DNA of 64,000 nt from Ancylostoma caninum (Eukaryota; Nematoda; Chromadorea; Rhabditida; Ancylostomatidae): assembly GCA_037903475.1 (NCBI GenBank), contig JBAJFG010000034.1, forward strand, positions 310,001 through 374,000. The letters are read 5' to 3'. The position numbers and the translations under genes are program-made. The notes beneath the pieces were generated by a model, which saw only the letters and a list, made by a program, of their open reading frames with translations, was not told where the DNA came from and made no database searches. Each line of letters begins with the position of its first letter. Position 1 is the first letter of the stretch. This document shows positions 20,677-33,200 of the stretch, in pieces.

Positions 20677-23108
20677 AAAGTGGTGCAAGTTCATCTATAC
20701 ATATTCACGCTCTAAACCACCAAAGACCTCACACCCGTTCATTCGACTCATCCTAGCTAGGCAACACTCAGCATCCAGTCAACGGGCTGCGTGACAAGAG
20801 GTACGCTGCTGAGCTGGGATTGGTCGATTCATGCACGCGTCGCGGCTGCAGACATCGAAGGTCCAGCGGTTCTACGCAGAAATGGACGAGTTTTCTAACC
20901 TTGAGTAGGACAGATGAGGCCACCGCAGCCAAAAAATTGTTACGAAGTGGTCACTGATGTCTTTCAATGCGTCATATTTGAAGGATCAGTCTGAACTTGA
21001 GAAGCACATGCGTGCGGCGCGGTCGCGTCGCGGCGTACGTCTTGACCGTCTCCTCAGTCGACGGACGAACTCACCATGTGTCCACCGATAAAGTGGAGCA
21101 AAATGCCACTGCGACAGCAAATGATCGTCCACTGATGGCGAATGAATACTGCATCGTGCAGCCCTGGTCTTAAAGGGTGTGCACCAGTATCGTGACGATC
21201 TCAGAGCTCGCATAATGATAAGAAAGGCATCAGATCACTAGTTATAGACATCTGCTCATTACTGCTGTTCAACCCGGGATTACGTGCAAGAATCCATAAC
21301 GCCTCAAGTGCTTTCCTAGCTGAAATATCAGTTTCGAGCGCCAAAATGGTGCACCTTAGGTCGAAATCATTCCCGTCGTGGTCTTCCTTTGTATTTTATT
21401 TTTTTATTCTTGTTTAATTTAATTGGGCGTACTGCAGCGGATAATTATTGATAAAATTTAGATCTAATCATGAAACCATTCATGAGACCTAGCAGACCAC
21501 AGTGGAAGGAATAAGAAACTCATTTTTTTGCGGGGTAAAGAACATTTACTTAGGCATTCATCCATGCAGACGGAGGCCAAGTCCATGAGCGGAGCGGAAG
21601 CTACTCAGGCAAACCCTCAAACTAGAAAAGAAGTTATACTCCATAATAAATCTGGACGTTCGGAAAAAAAACCTTCTTTCACAACATTTTCTCTTCCAGA
21701 ATCAACGGGAATTCCATTAGATCGTCAAACTCGCGGGTGATGTTTGAACGTAGCACATTACCAACCTCACTAATTCAAATACCAGGGAAAACATGCCCGC
21801 ACAACAAAGAGGATCTTACAATCTCGGTACCGGTTCTTTTTACTATTTTGTTTTGCTGATCGGTGCATATTTTCAGACGATAATTACCTTGTTGACCAGG
21901 CAAAATAAAGACGTTGGGGCGATCTCTTACATTGGCTTACTTAGACTCATTTTTCAGCCATTTTTCCTGAGTCAGAATTACTTCCAGCACTGCTTTTACT
22001 CAACTTTTTTCTGATGCAGGTGCTATCGAGAAGAAATGGATGTGTCTGTCCACTCGAGCTATTTTTATACAGACAGTTTAATGTCGGAACCGGACGGTTT
22101 TGGCGCGATGACTTTTGAAGAAAGGAGAACTGATAGCATCGCTGTGATATATGATCGGGTTTTTAGCCCGTAGAGTAGTGGTCTTGGGTGTGTCGCTGCA
22201 AAGTTCTGCACCTTTACGTCTCTTACAATCTTTATTGATATTGGGAACCTATTTTTTATAAGGTCACAGTAAGTAACAGTAACTAAACTCACAACATGTC
22301 CTGGAATCTTACCTTATATATTAAGGTGTCCCAAAAATAATGACCGTTTTTGAACTGCACAATCCAAGTTGCGCAACTCAGCCCAATCCTGAGATGTTTC
22401 CTCGGATTTATAACTAAATATTAGGATCGCCATTCCAGAAGATTTTTTCCAGTATCAATCCAACTTAACAGCCTAGCTTAAAAACCTAACTTAACTTAAC
22501 AACCTGATGAAGGATTAACTCTCCATGTCGCGAAAAAGGAGACCTGTCGATATGCAGCGCACTGAGGCGGGAATTTTGAATCCAGCCTCACAAAATTGCT
22601 CTTTAATTCGACCTGAAGTTGTACTTATCAAGGGTGAGACAGAGATTAGATAGAGGGAGACTGGTCCAGAAATTGTATAATGAATATAACCCCTATGAAC
22701 ACTAAACTCTCTCTATAGATTGTAAAACTGGATCGATTTGCATTAAAAACATGTGTTCCTGTACTCTGCGAAAAAACCTGTCTTTAAGCAACAAATCACT
22801 TGCTCAGGGTCACTATTCCTTGGCCCACAGTAACAACGCGTCGAACATCAGCCTCATCGTGAAGGGGCGGGACGTTGTACGGTTCACTGTTACTGCGTGA
22901 GAAATACTAGTATCAAGGCGTGAACAGCTAGTCCTGGAAGGCCTTCTTTTGAATCATTTCATCGCTATTTTCTCAAGTTCCACATGTCAAACAATTTTGT
23001 TAATGAATAAAGGTTATTCTGTAGCTCTCTCCCATGTATCGGGTCCTCTGGATTGTCGTCGCTTTCCATGTATTTGTTCCAAAAAAAAAAAAACAAGACG
23101 TAATTCAG
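20677..23108. other. Intergenic, upstream of the aquaporin gene
   Basis: No gene recognised. AAGGTGTCCCAAAAATAATG at 22324-22343 resembles the start of some Tc1/mariner TIRs but no partner end is apparent. The promoter of the aquaporin gene presumably lies in the right part. Confidence 0.4.
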
Positions 23109-23110
23109 GA

Positions 23111-26100
23111 ATGGACGAATTTCGAGAGCGCATCAGTAATACGCTTCGAATCGAGGACAACAAACTCGTACGAGAGTTGCTGGCTGAAACTATTGGCACA
23201 TTCTTTCTACTGGTAAGTACACAAGTTGCCATGAATAGTAGTTTTAGAATCAGTACACAAGTTGCCATGAATAGTAGTTTTAGAATCAATCTAAAACCTA
23301 AAGGAAAAAAATCAATTTGGCTTAAGTTTGTTGCCAAGTATAGGTTTCGTGCCAGAACTGACAACGACTTCGAATAAAGACTCGAAAAGTTCAAAAATTC
23401 GAATATTTGAAAGCAAGAGAGTTCTACAGCCCATATTGTCTTTCTTCAAGGTTGTATTGCTCTCTCTCTATTTAAATTTCTCATCTCCTCTCCTTCTTCC
23501 TCGCTTTCTAGCTTTCTCTCTTTCTCTGTCCCTCTTCCTCCATCTCTCTCTCCTCTCTATGTCTATTTCTTTTCTCTTTTTCTCTCGAACATCTGAATTT
23601 ACGGCTCATTTGAGATCGAATACTCAAATTTGAATGCATTTAATGCATTATTCGGTTTTAAATATGGTACTAGATCTTTTAGACCCTATGCAAAGCGACT
23701 CCATCAATCCTTGAAAATTTGTTGATCCTAGCATTTTAACACGGGACTTTAATGCCTAAACTTTTCTCCTGAACAAACTTGTAGGGATAACTGAATAAAT
23801 TCTATCAACTTCAGATCCATGGAATGTAAAAATTACTGTGTAATCCATGGAATTTAAAAATTATTGTAGAGTTGTACAGATGTAAATTGTTCCCGATAAT
23901 TTTCACCAAAACTGCGCCAGAAGCTGACATTTTGTCCGCCCCTATCTCAATCTTCTTCTCTGCAACTTCTGATTCTTCCTATTCACTTAATTAATCTTCT
24001 TGAATAGGGAATATCACGACGGACTGGAAGTCTTCTAGGTTTTTCCAAGTCATTACAATTCAGCTCATCGGTACAGCAGCAAATATCCAAGCTGCAGCAT
24101 CGGATGGTGGAAATATGACGTCATGCCATATAGCCTGGGGTATTGGATTCATGTTTGCTGTATATTTGGCTGCTAGCGTATCAGGTATGCTCAACTACAC
24201 CTATTATCCGGAAAATTTATACTTCCTAAAATCCAGGCGCTCACCTGAACCCGGCTATATCGTTGGCTCAATGTGTACTCGGCAACATCCCAATGTGGAA
24301 GGTTTTCCTCTATTCAATTGCTCAACTTATCGGTGCTTACTTAGGAACTGCTGTTAGTTACTTTGGCCATCATGGTAAGTTCAACGAGTAGTAATAAATT
24401 TTTGGCTGATAAATCGATTAACCTGTGATATGGCAAAGTGCCAAGTGAGACTAATATGTGCTATTGTTTTCCTAGAAAAATCCGGAAAGCCATTGCCACA
24501 GAAGATCATTCCTCCCTACTTTTTTTCGTTGAGAAACTAATCTGAGAGGGCATCTTCTTTAAAAACAATCCCTTTCATCCCTGGATTTTCTCCTTCCAGG
24601 TGATCTCTGGAAGCTCGACGGTGGAATCCGTCACGTTACTGGATCGCAGGCCACCGCTGGCTTGTTCGCCACCTTTCCCTCGCCCCAAATGAGCGTCTGG
24701 GGAAGTCTTCTCGATCAGGTAATCCCTGTACCCAGCTGTTTTACGTACTAGTATTACTTCCATATTCAGATCATTGGCACGGCTATTCTCGCAGGTCTGG
24801 TGTGCCTTATCACTGACAAGAGGCACAAAATCCCTCCTGGCTTTGTGCCACCACTGGCTGGAGCGATCATGAGTATGGTAAGAGTGAATATCCTATAAGG
24901 ATTCGCAAGGATTATTAGGATTTTTCTAATATCCCAGGTCGCGATGACCTTCGGCGCCAATGGTGGATTCGCCATCAATCCGGCCCGAGATCTCGGCCCC
25001 AGGCTGTTCATCCTCTGTGCTGGTTACGGCTGGGAGGTGTTCAGGTAAGCAGGTTCTCGGTCAATTAAAACTTTTGTGCTTGGGAAATCAGTCCACATTA
25101 AGGCAACGACTCGAGAAACAACGATCACTCTAACCAATAGGATTAGAGTGGCTGTTAAGTAACCTTGACTGCAATTAGATTCTGATTCAGCGGTGATTGT
25201 TCTGTAACGAAAACTGCCAAACTCGCAAAATCGAAGATCGTAACGAAATACAGGATGGTATCGAATTTCCTGAAAATTAGACCGAACATGAATACAATTT
25301 TAGGTGGTTATTTGAAGCAGTAAGGTCAAAAGGCCAATAATGCTGTTTATTATAGGCTGAACTCATATTACTTGAGTAATCGCTAGTTAGGGGAGGTTCT
25401 CAGTACAGTTTTCTGCTATAGTACACTGCTTAGCGAATACAAAAATGGCCGTTATTCTTCTATAGATGGACACAGTACTTCAGTTATCCCATCTGAATAG
25501 TAAAGCTCATCCAACTCGGGATCCTCAGAAATAATTGAAATCCGTATAAATTGTTCCATATCCATTGCGAAGTAGTTCTACCGCTGTCATTTATCTTTCG
25601 TGGAGCAGTCCTTTACGGCGGGGTTACTCTCTCCCGGTTTCCCTCAACTTTGAAAAAGTGGTTTTTCACTATTACTTACACTATTACTATTACTTACACC
25701 TACACTTATCGTAGTTTATTTTCGAAAGAGTTTTCCACTATTACTTACACTTATACTTATCGTAGTTTATCTTCGAAATTTATGCAAAACGTTGCCGGAT
25801 GCCTTCCTGGACTACCCGAAGGAGATCACGGGGGACGTTCCAAGCAGTGAACCCCAAACACTGCGATACTTAACTCTGGATCTCCAACGGAGTGGAACCA
25901 GCGATAGGGACAGATTGCAATCTGCCACTCAAACCACTGAGCCATCCGGGCTACTTTTTATGTTGGAGTTTGTTAGATAACTGCAGCAGTCGTAGGCGGA
26001 ATGCTATATGTATTTGCAAAACGAGGCACAGGGCAGGATTCGATCCCCTGACCACCACAACGTCGATCATTCGCTCAACCCACTGAGCTATGCGCGCACG

Positions 26101-29100
26101 CGACGCTGCATACAAATGGTGTCCACTATTACTTAAACTTACACTTGTCGTAGTTTATCTTAGAAATTTAGGTGAAAAGGGAGTTGGGTGGGGCCACTCC
26201 TGTGAAGCCTAAGCCTAAGCCTTAAACCCATTCTTAAGCATAGGGTTAGGCTTATCTACCCTACCCAGTGCAACAAGTGACGCTGTGCGCGCATTTCTGC
26301 TTGCTTCCAAATACTCTCTACGTCGTCAAATTTATGGTCAGGAACAGTCTCGAACGATAGTGATGTTACGGGAAATTGGCAGGTAGTAATTGGTCATGAA
26401 CAGTAGTTGATGTGACAACTGTACTAGAGCCGCGTGCGGTCTAAACGATCAATACTATACTGTACCGCAAGTTGTTGCGTGCGGCTTAAACGATCAATAT
26501 TGTACGGTCTCCATCCGCTGAACGTCGTATTTGATGTCGAACGAACTTTACTTCAGAACTACGGCAACCATATGGGAGGCCATTTCCCAGCAATGTTTGG
26601 CTCTCTTATACTACTTACCTAAATGGTGATCCTTTGAGGAGTCCGAGAAAATGCCTTAGATTTCTCAAGGATTCTTCTTTTCGGATCTTGCGGGGCTCCT
26701 ACATTGTTCACTTTTACCATAATCACACCTTCCATTCATGCAACTGTCCCCAGCTTAAAATAAACTGCACTATTTCAGTGCTTATGGATTCTACTTCTGG
26801 ATTCCACTGGTTGGCCCATTAATCGGTGCTCTCATCGGAGCCTGGCTGTACAAGCTTTTCGTCGGACTTCACGGACTTAACGAGGATCTCGATCTCACTT
26901 CCAAAGGTTATAATGTAAGTGTACCAGTAGGTTACAGTGGCGACTCTCCTCGACAAAAGCCGCCCATGCGCTATCAGTAATCCAGGAGCTCCGGAATCTT
27001 CATCTATGGTTAATCTCGAGGTTGAATTCGTCGCTTGTATATTTTTAAGCAGTTCTATGTTTGCTTGCATGTTAATTGCTAATCAAAGATCTGATAGAAT
27101 TTTGTATGGATTGTACAGTGATAATTTGCTGGTTTAATAGTGCATTTTGGTTCATTCGCATTTGATTTATGAGTAATTAAGAATTTAATAAAGTCACTCA
27201 ACCACATTTGCATGTGAGCAGCTTCCGCCTTTATTTGCTCGGCAATGTTGCGTTCTTTGCTTCTTTTTTGTTTTTTTTTATACTTCATATATTTTCTATA
27301 GCGGTTTCCGGGATAGAAAAAAATATTCGCTTTGAAACCCTTCAATTTCTCTGCGTTTATCCGGAATACTTACCATAAATGATAAGATATATACTTCAAG
27401 GTACAACCATTCGTAGTGAATGAGTTTTTTATTTTATATTTTTTTTCGTCGCATTCAGTTTATAACAGTAACCTCAAATCCGTTTTCGGTCCCTTTTTCT
27501 CACCTGCTGCATGCAGTGAATATACATTGGACCGAATAAAAATCGAATAATTTTGGTATTTCAATTACCAAATCAAGAAACAATTAAATGTCCAAATATT
27601 CGAGAATCAGAAAGCCCTAAAGCTCTTCGTCTCCCTCATTCAGCATTAAATTGGTCTCTAGTGGTGGAACATTCGAATTTTCCGTTTATTCGAAGTCGAA
27701 TATTTTCGCTTCCAAATATCGAATAGTTCGAATAAATGGAAAATTCGAATGTTCCAATATAGGAGGCTAATACAGCACTGTATGGAAGAGAAGAACGGCT
27801 TCAGAGCTTCCTCAATCTCGAGCACCTGGATGTTTAAATGGTTTTTCGAATTGGTAATTGAAGTAACAAAATTATTCGTTTTCTATTCGGTCCAATATCT
27901 AGCAGTGAATTCCGTGAGCGCCTGGTTTTTTTTTTATTTCCCGGCTTGTCCGAGGAGGCAGATTTGGATTCCGGGAACAGATCCTCATAGAAGACGTCGT
28001 GGAAGTACATAGCTAAATCTGAATAATTTCTGAAAGAGTCAATTATGTTCAGTTAGCAGGTTAGTTTAAAATAGTAGAGGACATTCGCAGCATAATTTAT
28101 CAGAAGCGGAATTTCAGCGCTTCGGGCAAGGTGGGAAAATTTTTTCCTAATTTGCTTCTAAGTGTCTTTCTCACTAGAAAGTTGGACAGTAGCAGCCAGA
28201 CTGAAGATGTTCTGAAGATTGGATTGAAATGCTACAAAACGGCTGCTTGAATCCATAGATAAGCCCGGGTACGACCGTCAGAATGCTGGGCTCAGTTTGC
28301 TGATGCAAGTAAGGCTTAGAACAGCCTCGTTCCCTCAGAGAGATCTTGAGTCATTTTTGCTTAATCGCTTTGTAATCATTATCAAGAGCACGAGCACGAG
28401 CGATGCTTCAGCTAAAACCGTTGTCAAAAGTTTATTTTTAGTTGTTTTGCTCGGAAATTCCTGGCTGGACCAAGGCATTTGGCGTCACAGAAAATATGCG
28501 CTGAAACTTTGCCTCGAAATTTTTCTCCATTTCATTTTTTTCTTTCACAACTCTTCGAGGAATGTTTATGTTGAAAAATCACTTCAACCGAGTTCTATCA
28601 AATAAGGTTTACCCCAGCAGAAAACATGGAACTGCAGCAGAGAAATAAGCAAGCCAACGATGTACAGTAACTTATGCTCCTTCACCGCTGTATATGCCAA
28701 ACAACCTGATCCATGGTTACTGTGCAAGGAGATGTAAGATCCACTGAATCAGTCCTTTCTCTAGACACTACAGAAGCATTTGCACATCCTGCACCAATCT
28801 CTAGGCACAATAACACCCACAAATCAAAAAATGACATCAGATTTTCAGTTAACTAGTCAGTGAAACCGTAGATTTTACCGTAACTTTTTAAGACACATCT
28901 CAGTTATTCATAGCCCAAGCTATATGTAGAATTTTATGTATGTAAACGAAAATTCATATTACAAAATGAATCTGTTTGCTATACCGTATAGGCGAATCCA
29001 CCGCCTTTAGGAGAAATCAAACATATTTGCCAAACATGAAGGTATGAAGAAGAGGTTCTTGTTGATCTTGGCTCCGCTGTTCCACGAGATATAGACCTAC

Positions 29101-30245
29101 GACGTCAGAGACCTTTTCATACGATAAGCAATGGTCACTACTAATTAAATTACCTTCATGGTTTGCCATAGTTATCGTTCATTAAAACTGCGAAGCATAA
29201 TAGAGTCAACGCAAAAAAAAGCGCCATTGCTCTTGCATCAACCTAATAAACTATACTAAAGAACTTAAAGTTTTAACCTGATAATGCTCAATATTTGCTT
29301 GCAAATACGCTTAACCTCCACTTCCCAAGAAAATAAGGTAGTTGGAACGTCTCCATGCGGCATAGGAGACCAGTGGAAGAAGTTCTGGGTGGATTCACTT
29401 ATGGGAATGGAGTCCAGCTAATTATCAATCTATACATAATTTTGCTCTTAGATTCTTTAGAGCGCTTGAATGCGGGTAAGTTTGGGATGATCCTTGTTTT
29501 TTCTTCGATTTTTTTTGCTAATTAAGCGCTTTTGTTCCACTTACTGATCAGACCTAATTTGCTAACTCCTTATTGATTTATCAATAAGCTTAATAATTGG
29601 AAAGCTCAATGAATGATTCTTAATAAAAGAAATGGGGCCATGTTACTACCTACATCCAAAATTCAAAATACGTAGTATTAGATATTCCAAAATACATAGT
29701 ATTAGATTATGGTTAACCAAGTTACATAAGTTATTTCTGCAGAAAACTGGGAAATTTAAATATTTTTTAGGGACGTATTGTTGGACCAACTTTTTAGGTA
29801 TGTTTTGCTGTATTCGCACATTTTTTCAGGATTACATGCCTCGTTCGCAGGGCATCCTGATTGGCTACGATAACACGCTATCAAGGTGAGTGCTGCATAA
29901 CAAGCGAATTACCGATAAAAAAGGAAAAATGGTGAGAGTGCACGTTTTTGGGTTGTCAGCAATTTCAAAGAGAAAAAAAAAACATGTTTTGCCATTTCTA
30001 TTGTCACTTTCTTACGCTTGTTAGATAACTACAGTAAATCCACAAACTCATGGAGTTTGTGCCAGGAATCTTTGTAGAAATAAACAACGGCTACTACTGT
30101 AATGTTATCTTTCACTTTCTTGTAGTTGTGGTTTGTAGCCCTTAACGATTTAGAATTATTCCAGAAATTATTGAGCTGTATATATTTTTCCAGAACAGCC
30201 ACGAACATCTGCGTTCAACGACCACCCATCGACACACGCTACTAG
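23111..30245 (+). CDS. Aquaglyceroporin (MIP family channel)
   Basis: Membrane channel for water and probably glycerol or other small solutes. Nine exons: 23111-23212, 24064-24184, 24237-24374, 24600-24718, 24770-24877, 24938-25044, 26779-26914, 29830-29885 and 30194-30245, all with GT-AG borders and consistent phase, giving 312 residues, a normal MIP length. Six membrane segments are visible. The first pore motif is AHLNPAIS (NPA at 79-81) and the second is INPARDLGPR (NPA at 210-212). The aspartate right after NPAR (D214) marks the glycerol-transporting branch. The start follows ATTCAG by two bases, fitting trans-splicing; MDEFRERI is a short cytosolic N-terminus. Intron 6 (1.7 kb) contains a repeat core, and intron 7 (2.9 kb) holds a fold-back and a dispersed repeat. 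Related to the C. elegans aqp genes; I cannot say which is the ortholog. Confidence 0.93.
23216..23287 (+). repeat. 36-bp perfect tandem duplication at a splice donor
   Basis: AGTACACAAGTTGCCATGAA... (36 bp) occurs twice, exactly, at 23216-23251 and 23252-23287. It begins inside the exon 1 donor of the aquaporin gene (GTAAGTAC). The second copy lacks the leading GTA, so it does not recreate the donor. Confidence 0.95.
23455..23590 (+). repeat. CT-rich low-complexity tract in aquaporin intron 1
   Basis: Interrupted (CT)n and TTCTCT runs over about 135 bp. Polypyrimidine on the transcribed strand, well upstream of the acceptor at 24063. Confidence 0.8.
25409..26262 (-). mobile_element. Composite element core without terminal inverted repeats (copy B)
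   Basis: Reverse-complement match to about 6287-7082 of copy A: the same TTAGGC-type hairpin (GCCTAA units at 26207-26218), both tRNA-like modules (25885-25950 and 26025-26098), and the region ending at TTTTCTGCTATAGTACACTG. It has one extra tandem unit of about 60 bp (ATCGTAGTTTATTTTCGAAAG type, 25700-25785). Both TIRs are absent, and one break falls within about 5 bp of the TIR inner edge of copy A. It lies in intron 6 of the aquaporin gene. Confidence 0.88.
27522..27897. repeat. Inverted-repeat element rich in TTCGAA with an inner palindrome
   Basis: Outer arms: ATTGGACCGAATAAAAATCG..., then CAATTACCAAAT near 27575, are mirrored near 27840-27897. Inside, 27666-27755 is a near-perfect palindrome (GGAACATTCGAATTTTCC and its complement, 29-bp arms with one mismatch). 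A TTCGAA-rich stretch of similar flavour is at about 48865-48960. It lies in aquaporin intron 7. Confidence 0.75.
28240..28690 (+). repeat. Dispersed repeat of about 450 bp (copy 1)
   Basis: Collinear with 43350-43810 in the same orientation. Shared landmarks in order: TCCATA.ATAAGCC near the start, GGGCTC.GTTT, TCGTT.TC, GAGATCTTG, CGTTGTCAAAAGTT, CTATCAAATA, CAGAGAAATAAGC, AACG.TGTAC and TTATGCTCC near the end. Roughly 65-70 percent alike by eye, so old. Class unknown. It lies in aquaporin intron 7. Confidence 0.65.
29221..29246. mobile_element. Solo mariner-type terminal repeat
   Basis: Minus strand reads TTAGGTTGATGCAAGAGCAA, similar to the ends of the mariner copies at 4528 and 7876, followed outward by TA. 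No partner end or transposase found nearby. Confidence 0.55.
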
Positions 30246-33200
30246 TCATCTCGAATAATGCTACTTTATTGTTATGAGTAATGTTAACAGTTGATACTCC
30301 TATTTTTCAGCGTCGATTTTTGTAAATTATGTTTATTTTTACAATTTTTCATAGTTTTCACGCTAGAAAACGCAAAACTTCCTTGTTACTGATTAAAGAA
30401 ATAAGGCTTCACACTGTACTAGTCATAATTTTTATGTTTGTCAATGCTCTTTCACTGCTCAACACTATTTTTATGTTAAATGGTGATATGTGTTTGCTAA
30501 AGATAAATTCTCATTTTTTGGTTGGCATTCAAGTAAAACTTAAAGTATATGTATGTAGTTGTTGCGCTTTGACCAGTCTTTGTCTGTCGCTTTCACTTCC
30601 GTAATCGCCTACCTAAACGGAAAATTTTCATGAAAAATCTAAAATCACACGAGGTAGTTAGATGAGCAAGCGAAATGGACGAATAATGTTGTATAGCCGG
30701 TAGAATAACAAATAAGTTCGGGCATCTAAATAGAACGGAAGCGCGGTCGATGAAACCTCAAAAATAGCGATCGGGAAGCCCACATAGAGGCACCGATAAA
30801 GCTCCAGAAGGGCGACAGGCAAGTCCCAACAAGGGAGCCGATAAGGTTTCACAAAAGACGACTATTGGGTACCTGCACTCGCGTTACTATAACTCACCTC
30901 TGGGTCTGCACATATGCCGATCTTGGGACGGCACAAATGCTCCGAAGTTTTCGCGGAGAGGGAAAGAGTGAAAACGACCTGCACAAGACTACCGATGAGA
31001 TACCAAAGCTAGTGCAATTATAACAAATCACATTCAATGTCAATTCTTGCAAAAAAAAAGGACTAAGACGAAATAATAAAAGTTACAGAACTGGAGTTAG
31101 AATAAATGAAATGGGCAAAAACTCAATGTAGGCGTATAGATTTTACTCGATGGACGGTGAAAACAAATTTGTAGGTTACTTATCACTAGGATTACATTCG
31201 GAGGTGATGTCTCACCTCATGTCCAATTTTGAGATTTTAGTCTCATATAGATCTTCAGACGCCACTGGCCACAAAAGCGCAATAAAACTTTCTGTCAAAC
31301 CCCTTCTTTTCAGAGTCTTGGAGATGCGGTATTCGTAACTCTTCATCCAACTCCTCAGAATTACTGACATTCCAATGAATAGATATTTCTCCAAAAAAAG
31401 GTCAATAATTGAAGTAAGACAGTTTTAATTTGCTTTTATATATGTACAGTCGCGTCGGTAGAATGTGAAAATTTTCGCGGGATTAGCGGGAGTTGTGGGA
31501 TTTTTGTATAACTTCTTTCAGAATTAAAATTTTCCAAAATAAAAAGAACTACGCGATGATGAATGACATTTTGCATTTGTTCATACCTCGGCCGCGCCTC
31601 ACTGTCAGGTGTAGGCCTTGGTTGTCCATAAATTTGATGAAGTTTTGGAACTTGAACCTCTATTCTTCCAGAATTTACGAGAAACCAAAAGTTGCAAACT
31701 TTTTTGTCCCCACTGCGGGTGTTGCAGATGTTATCGCTGTAAGATGTTTCGTCACTATTGAAGGTTATTGTGGGTGTATATTACCATGAAGTATAAATAA
31801 AAATACGTTTCATGAGAGAATTCAGTGCGCTTGACGTAGCCAATAATATCCACGGAGACAACGCAACAATATATTGTATTTGTACGAGTTATTCTCGTAA
31901 AAACTCTACTTTTTCCACGGAAGTACCTGCAGCAGACAACCAAACATGGAAGAGCTTGAGATTTGAGCGGTTTTCGAGGTGTGTAAAAAGTACATATGTA
32001 GCTCGTAGTGTGTTATCATCTATCCAGTTGGTGATGCTATGGGGCAGGCAATATTCATCAGGTTGGATCGAAAGTCTTACTCCAAATTTTACAATTATTT
32101 TTGAACAATAATAATATTATTGTTCATGGATAGAATCTGGACTGCTAATTTTCATAGCTGAGAGCATTTTATCACATTCTGATGTCAAAGAACTTCAACT
32201 CAAGACTGAGAAATTCTGTATCAAAAAATAAATGTCGGTTAAGGACTTCCAGACCAATATAATAAACAGCAGCAACCAAAATTATATAGCCTTTTGGAGT
32301 CTCCTCCGTTTCCCTTATAACTTCATTTGGAGTAGAGCTTCGAAGCTCATACTTTTATGCGTGTTGCAGACACTCACATGTAGTAGAAACGGAATAACAT
32401 CGCACCATTTTGTCAGCTAGTTTCCTCTTGGCAAAATATTATAACTACCTCAGAGCTGAAAATCTGGAATTTTGTGGCATCCACAAAAGACCGCAGAAGG
32501 GATTCTGTGGGCTGTATTTTCGCAAGAATTGGGCTCGTTGTAATAGATTTGACTCATATTTATTTATTACTTATTCATTTACACCTCAGGGGTGTATCAA
32601 TTGAACGGCAAAGGTAGACGTGGCAGAAAAACAGGAAAATAAAAATATTAGAAAAAAAATGTTTGAAAAGATTGTGTCATCCATAGTTGGTGTAGAACAA
32701 ATAATTGAAAAACAACCAAGAAGAACAGAATGGAAAGAACATGTCTGGAGATGTCATTTGAATGAAAACGTGTGCACTCAGAACATTGATCAAAGCATAC
32801 GAAGCAAATTTGAGTTTATTTCAGCACTAAACCAACGTAAGAATTTCAGCCAAATTAGCTCACTCTTCCTTGATTACAATGTTAAGTCGGTCACGATGCA
32901 CCCGGCCATATCACAGGAGGGTGCTTTCGTTTTTCTCAATCTTTAATCTTTTAGCTTTAATCCACCAAACGTTGTGCGGGAAAACTCAAAAGGCTATATA
33001 ATTTTGGCCGGTACTGCATATCAATTAGTTGTTAACATAAGTCCTTGCGCTTTTTTCAGTGGCGATTTTCCCACCCTACCATCATTTTTATATGTTCTAT
33101 ACCTTCTGGAAGCGTTGTTCCTACTCTATCATACTGTCATCAAGTGGTTTCTGAGGAACCTAAATTACCTTGATTTTCAGACTAAAGAAGAGAAACGCCA

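Noticed and set aside
32620..32946. 108-codon open frame (MAEKQENKNIRKK...), protein-like composition
   Set aside because: No recognisable family or neighbouring exons; AT-rich context makes A-rich frames common.
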